From contig NC_080569.1 of NCBI RefSeq assembly GCF_030253575.1, positions 7,420,001-7,484,000 of the forward strand: a DNA stretch of 64,000 nucleotides. The letters run 5' to 3'. The DNA comes from Rhododendron vialii. Lineage: Eukaryota > Streptophyta > Magnoliopsida > Ericales > Ericaceae. The position numbers and the translations under genes are program-made. Shown here piece by piece: positions 58,793 to 64,000 of this stretch (positions are counted from its first letter, which is position 1; each line of letters opens with the position of its first letter). The notes under the pieces were generated by a model that was not told where the DNA came from, did not search any database, and was given only the letters and a program-made list of their open reading frames with translations.

Positions 58793-61700
58793 TATTTGTT
58801 TTATTTTATTTTTTTATTCTTTTTTTTTTTACATTTATTAGTTTTTTGTCCTTTTTTTTAGAATTATTGTTTCGTCATAACGAAAGAAATCTAAAAAGTA
58901 AAAAATTACGACCAAAATTCATTTTTTTTGAATAAGACGAAAATAAGCTAATAAATCAATTTTTTCGTCTTTAGTAAAAAAAAGATTTCGATTGTAATTT
59001 ACTTTTTAGATTTCTCTCGTCATGACGAAGCAATAATTCTCAAAAAAATTGACGAAAAACAAACAAATGTGAAAAAAATTTGAATAAGGACAAAAAAAAT
59101 AAGCCAAATGGCTTTTTTAGCCGAATGACCTCTAACAGTAGCAGGCGCTAGATTCTTAGGCCCCGCTAATTTTTGTTGTTGAACAATTTGTGCCAAAATT
59201 AAATGTTGTTTATATTATTCAATAAGTTTTGGCATTTTAACACTCTATTCACACTAATTAACAAATTTTGACATTTTAGCATCTTGTTCACACTAATCAA
59301 CAACTTATTCAAACTATTTCACTCACAATCAACAACAAATATTGCATATTGTTCACACTAATTAACAACTTATTGATTAGCGTGAACAACTTATAACTAA
59401 TAATCAACAACTTATTCACATCCCCTTATTCATTAGTGTGAACGAGGCCGGGACCAAATCACATGTATCTTTGTATTAATAGCAAAATATCCCTTCCATA
59501 ATGGAAACAATATTTTGAGGGGACTTTTTTTCATAATTTTCGCAAACACAATCTAAAAATATACTAGAAATAATGATAGACTAATTGAGAGGTGTGCGGG
59601 GACCCATGCCCCTGCTTGCATCCCCTCGGTCCGCCCCTAAAGACGAATGGTCAGAAGTTCAAAAGAACGAACGAGGGGTTGGTTCAGTGACCGTAAACTT
59701 GGACTTATAGTTGGACAAGACTCAAATTCAAGTTCTCATATTGGGGCTAAACATGCTCTTAACACCGTCTATACGCGATGGGACCTTAACTTCCGTTCCG
59801 ACATAGGTGCGGTAGATCCCTACAGCTAATATTGTTTGATTAGCACTGCACTATGAGCGGACGGACGGCCCAATTGAATGCAATGGGAAAAAGCCGGAAT
59901 ATAAATGGTGCCGTTTTGGTGTCATTTTCTTACTTGTCACACAACTCCACTATCAAAAAGGGAAATACTACTACTAGTACTAGTCAATTTCCATATGTTC
60001 TATCCATTATCTCGTCCTTTTTTTTTTTGGGTGTCAAGATCAAAGAAGGAGATTATACTAATATAAGTCGTAAAAAAATGACTTAGATAATTGAGTTAAT
60101 AGTAAAAATATATTAACTAGAAATATATAAAACTATTCTACTAAAACAAAAAGGAGGCACAAATACAAGTATGCTGATAAAACTATTTTTTTATAAACTA
60201 TTTAATACAATACTTAATTCTGTTATGGGATTGATCCAAACTCTTTTGAAAAATTCTAATGAAATCCTGACTCTATAGCTTTTTGATGGTGGGGCAAGTA
60301 ATGTTTCGCATTTTGATGGTGGGGCAAGTAAGGGGAAGAGAGGAAATCTGTCTTTATAGGAAATTTGGATTGGAACAGTGTATTCTAGTGACAGTCAATC
60401 AATTTGATAATCCACCATGCCTAATGTGTCCGAAGAAGAAGAGCAAAGGAAATGAAACATGCCCAAAAGTAAACCAACCTCTTGGACTACTACGAAAAAT
60501 ACCATCGGATTTCAAAGTAGTACGATCTAATTCAAAAATTTCATCCAATTAAGTGCGTCTAGAGTATTTTTTCACAGTAGCGGGGTCACCTTGACACAGT
60601 TAAATGTCATTAAGATACGCACAAGTGGTTCAAAAAAAAAAGAAAAGATATGCACAAGGAGCATTGGATTTTTAATAGCTCGACAGTTAGGAGTGTGCGA
60701 GTCGTTTATGCGCACCATAACTAATTTCCTTTTCGGTCCGATCAAAAGGCGGGCCCATCTCTGCCGATATTGGAGGATTCACTAAAAACTACTAGTACTT
60801 TCTTGCATCTTAACTTCAGAAATCGAATCCTAATCAATCGTATTAATGTGAACCATCCAGACCAACCCCGGGGTTTCGTTGGATTTCACTTTAACATGAG
60901 GCAAAGCTGGGATGGACCCTTTTTGACTAAGCTTTAGTCCGGTTGCCGGCCTATGGACCATGGTTGTTTTGTTGTTTCTGAAATTCAAAACACCTTCTAG
61001 TTGTTGTTGTTGTTGTTTTTTTTTACTTACTTGAAGCAAAAAATATGTTTTTTTAAAAGCAAAATAAATTCATTAGTCTCTAAATTTGTTACAAAGATTA
61101 ATAGGAATAAGGAATAATGGCATCAAACCCCTAACCCAAGACCCAAATGATCTATAAAGCTACGAGTAATCCTATGTCTATCCGAGACCCAATCCTCACT
61201 TGAAGGCAACAGAAATTTTCATTCCAACTTGGAGAGAATTCAAATGTTTCTTTCATAATTCTTTATAGCGAAGATCCACACTTGAAGGCTTGAGGCTCTA
61301 GCGGAAGCGGGGACTGTCATGAGCAATCACAGCAGCGTGCAGTTGTACCCATTTCACTGTCCGTCTCGGCAATCAATGGTCTAGATTTTTTTTAAAAAAA
61401 ACTCTTAGAAGAGTTTTTATTAAATCCGAACCGCCAAAACACTGTTGGACTGTGAGATCGAGGCTCTGCTGCACGTTGCTGTGATTTGCTTATAGCCCCC
61501 GCTCCCGGCACTAACCTGTCTGTGATTTCTGTCCCTTCTATTTTTCCCCCCTCCCTGTCGGTTAATGGTTTTGGAATCTTGTTGCCTGAAATTATTTTTT
61601 GACAGGTTTTTTTTGCGTCGTGTTTAATTGGGATGAATATAGCTTTATAGCAGATCACTTTGAGTTGGGCCGGGCTCAATCAGCCACACCTTTCTTCAAT

Positions 61701-62067
61701 ACACGGTGCACATTCCGTCTGGCCCAGCCCGCCCGCGTTCACAAAGACTACACAGGGGACACGTTTGTGGAGACGAGAGAAACTTTATTCACACGAGACT
61801 CCGTGAACAATCTGGGTTATAAACGGAACGGCGCAATTTTCAGTCATTCATTCATGCAAATAATGATTGAAATTTGTTTTCAATTTTGATCAGTTGTAAA
61901 TAATTGTTATCGATTTTAATTGATTTTCAATTCGAACTGTCTAAGAACAATTTAGACGCACGTGAATGATCTATCCGTAGAGCTTTTTTTGCGAAATGAT
62001 CGCAATAAGATTTTCCGTTGGGGAGGAGACAAAAGCGGTAACCGATACCATACATCTCGCACGTACT

Positions 62068-62170
62068 AGAAACTTCGTCAGCCAACACTTCACACTTCTC
62101 CGCATCGATTCGATAATCCCCGAAGGTACTAGAATTCTCCTTTTACTTCTCATACATAAATACCCAACAC
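62068..62170 (+). promoter_or_regulatory. Heat-shock element and TATA box of small Hsp copy B
   Basis: AGAAACTTCG at 62068-62077 and CATAAATA at 62155-62162 sit at the same distances from the ATG as in copy A. The promoter is essentially identical to copy A, so both genes should be heat-induced alike. Confidence 0.7.
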
Positions 62171-62285
62171 GTCACTCCTCTCTCCTCACTTCATCATCAA
62201 CCAACAACAAATCAAAGCAATCGTTCCAGCGTCCAACATTCTCGCCATCCAAACCCTCAACCAATCCCACACCGAAACCAAAAAA

Positions 62286-62762
62286 ATGTCTCTAATCCCA
62301 AGCTTCTTCGGCAACCGACGAGGCAACAGCGCTAACAGCAGCATCTTCGATCCCTTCCCCCTCGACGTCTGGGACCCATTCCGGACCTTTCCCCAATTCC
62401 CCGAACTCTCCCGCGAGAACTCGGCGTTCGTGACCACGCGCGTCGACTGGAAGGAGACCCCGGAGGCGCACGTGTTCAAGGCGGACCTGCCGGGGCTGAA
62501 GAAGGAGGAGGTGAAGGTGGAGGTCGAGGACGACAGGGTGTTGCAGATCAGCGGGGAGAGGAGCGTGGAGAAGGAGGAGAAGGATGAGGCGTGGCACCGG
62601 GTGGAGAGGAGCAGCGGGAAGTTCGTGAGGCGGTTCAGGCTGCCGGAGAACGCGAAGATGGATCAGGTAAAGGCGGCCATGGAGAACGGGGTTCTGACCG
62701 TGACGGTTCCGAAGGAGGAGGTGAAGAAGCCCGATGTTAAGAGTATTGAGATCTCCGGTTAG
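62286..62762 (+). CDS. Class I cytosolic small heat-shock protein (copy B)
   Basis: 158 residues, 157 identical to the product at 6818-7294; the one difference is Val151 for Gly, just before the C-terminal KSIEISG tail with its I-x-I motif. It has the same class I N-terminus ([23 protein letters not shown]) and complete alpha-crystallin domain, is intronless, and has the same promoter plan. The product would co-assemble with copy A subunits as a cytosolic holdase chaperone. The coding sequence is strongly GC-rich against an AT-rich background, in both copies alike. It appears functional. Confidence 0.96.
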   Translation: MSLIPSFFGNRRGNSANSSIFDPFPLDVWDPFRTFPQFPELSRENSAFVTTRVDWKETPEAHVFKADLPGLKKEEVKVEVEDDRVLQISGERSVEKEEKDEAWHRVERSSGKFVRRFRLPENAKMDQVKAAMENGVLTVTVPKEEVKKPDVKSIEISG

Positions 62763-64000
62763 AGCTTGGTCCATGTCAATTCTCTTTCAAGATGCCTGAG
62801 TCAGTAGTATTGTATTAGTAGTAGTATATAGATATGATGTGAATTGTAGTGTGTGACTGTGTGGGTCGGTTTGGGCTTTGTATTTTCTGTTTCAGAGTCT
62901 TAAAGTCCTGTTTTGGGTGTAGTAAGGTTTTAATTGAAATATGTGATGAGAATTTGAGTGTTCCTGTTTACTAACTTGTGGCTTGCCTTGTCTGCTTCAT
63001 CTATCAAGCAAATATTAGTAGATGATTTATGAACATTGGTAAATGGGTAGTATTTCCTTTCCTTTGATGATTGCCCAAGAGAAGTTTTTGGGTGTCAGGT
63101 GGGTTAACACACCTGTGGTACTAGTGATCAAAACGTACAAAGATGAAGAATGTGCAAAGGCCAGATAACTGAAGAGAGGAAGTTTCAAAAACTTACATAG
63201 GATAATATAATTTCATGTTTGTTTGGGGGATTCAAAATTTCTGAGCACTGTCTTTAATAAATTTTCTCTATTCATTTCTCTTCATTCATTACTCTAAGAA
63301 TCTCCCTTAAAATCACTATTTCGCACCACTTGATATGCTTGTTATCATGCTCTGTTACTTGGGCTGTGCGGATCATAATTGGTTGCAATTTCGTTAATTC
63401 AGTAATTGAAGAAAGGAGGAATCCAAATTGAGAAACAGATAAAGAACAATAATAAGTCTTAGTACACTACATCAAATCATTACACCATCCATTATATTTT
63501 TTGCAGGGCTTATTCTAAATTTCACAAAATATAGAAAAGTGCCTATATATTATTTTAAAATAATATTTATGGGGTACTGTAAAAATCAGCTCTCTAGAGA
63601 GAAGAGTGAGATCACTCTCTAAAACTCTCTGCCTATGGTTGGATAAATAGTACAACACACCGTAAGGTATACTTATGCCACCCTTTTGTGAAGTTATACG
63701 TTTCGAGGAATTCGAAGAATTTAACCCAATACCAAATATGTGATCGCCTTAGATAGATAATTATATACGATTCTCCTATCTGGTTAAAATAAACCGAGTC
63801 ATGAAGGACCTTTGTATACATACAAACTCATGCTTTGCAAGTTTGCAACCCAATAGAACTCGCAATCATCGTAGATAGAAGATAGTTGTTGATATAGGCA
63901 CTGATCGATTTAGATAGATAGCAGATAGCAGATAGCAGATAGCACACAATATTTGAAGATAAAAACACGATTTTTAGTAGTATCTAATAATACTGCATAA
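62763..64000. other. 3' flank of small Hsp copy B, no gene seen
   Basis: Matches 7295-8547 with small indels (for example, extra GATAGCA units near 63920). No coding sequence on either strand. Confidence 0.5.

Larger units (their letters stand above)
58450..64000. repeat. Segmental duplication, copy B (continues past window)
   Basis: Direct-orientation partner of 1790-8547. It contains the empty site for the copy A Mutator-like element (about 58480-58490), an extra Stowaway-like MITE, and the second small Hsp gene. Homology is still running at base 64000, so the duplicated unit is longer than seen. Confidence 0.9.

Overview
The window is plant nuclear DNA. The evidence is two class I small heat-shock protein genes, a CRINKLY4-related receptor kinase, a GRAS regulator, YABBY and telomere-repeat-binding-factor-like (TRFL) genes with GT-AG introns, and AT-rich spacers full of MITEs, solo LTRs, a LINE and a CACTA element. 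A eudicot is likely because the YABBY remnant resembles CRABS CLAW, but I cannot name the species. Genes are sparse and roughly half of the window is recognisable mobile DNA.

Layout. 0-1.8 kb holds a hAT-like element with a second MITE inside it. 1.79-8.55 kb is copy A of a segmental duplication carrying a small Hsp gene (6818-7294); copy B runs from about 58.45 kb past the end of the window (Hsp at 62286-62762). 8.66-11.69 kb (minus strand) is a decayed CRABS CLAW-like YABBY gene. 13.65-23.30 kb is one RRM-type L1 LINE (minus strand). Three later insertions break it, and each can be removed exactly: a solo LTR in the reverse transcriptase (14412-15933), a PIF/Harbinger-type MITE in ORF1 (19138-19490) and a gypsy-type solo LTR in the RRM region (20519-23143). 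A long foldback MITE follows at 23.38-23.76 kb.

27.2-29.9 kb carries a receptor-like kinase (one intron, and a uORF that overlaps its start codon). 32.1-33.0 kb is the dead 3' end of a TRFL Myb gene; 35.9-41.8 kb is a second, divergent and apparently intact TRFL gene. 42.44-50.18 kb is a 7.7-kb CACTA element without a recognisable transposase; it contains another solo LTR, a MITE and a 0.94-kb Mutator-like foldback. 53.6-55.9 kb is a GRAS (SCL9/14/33-type) gene broken by one in-frame TGA.

How it fits together. The duplication gives a natural dating frame: copy A gained a 1453-bp Mutator-like element after duplication, and copy B gained a Stowaway-like MITE; the sister copy shows the empty site in each case. 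The Hsp gene and its promoter are much more alike between copies than the flanks, which suggests gene conversion or strong constraint. The most unusual signal is in the 14.4-15.9 kb solo LTR: eight copies of a palindrome (core GTATCGATAC) arranged as four pairs, each pair 19-20 bp apart, just upstream of its TATA box.
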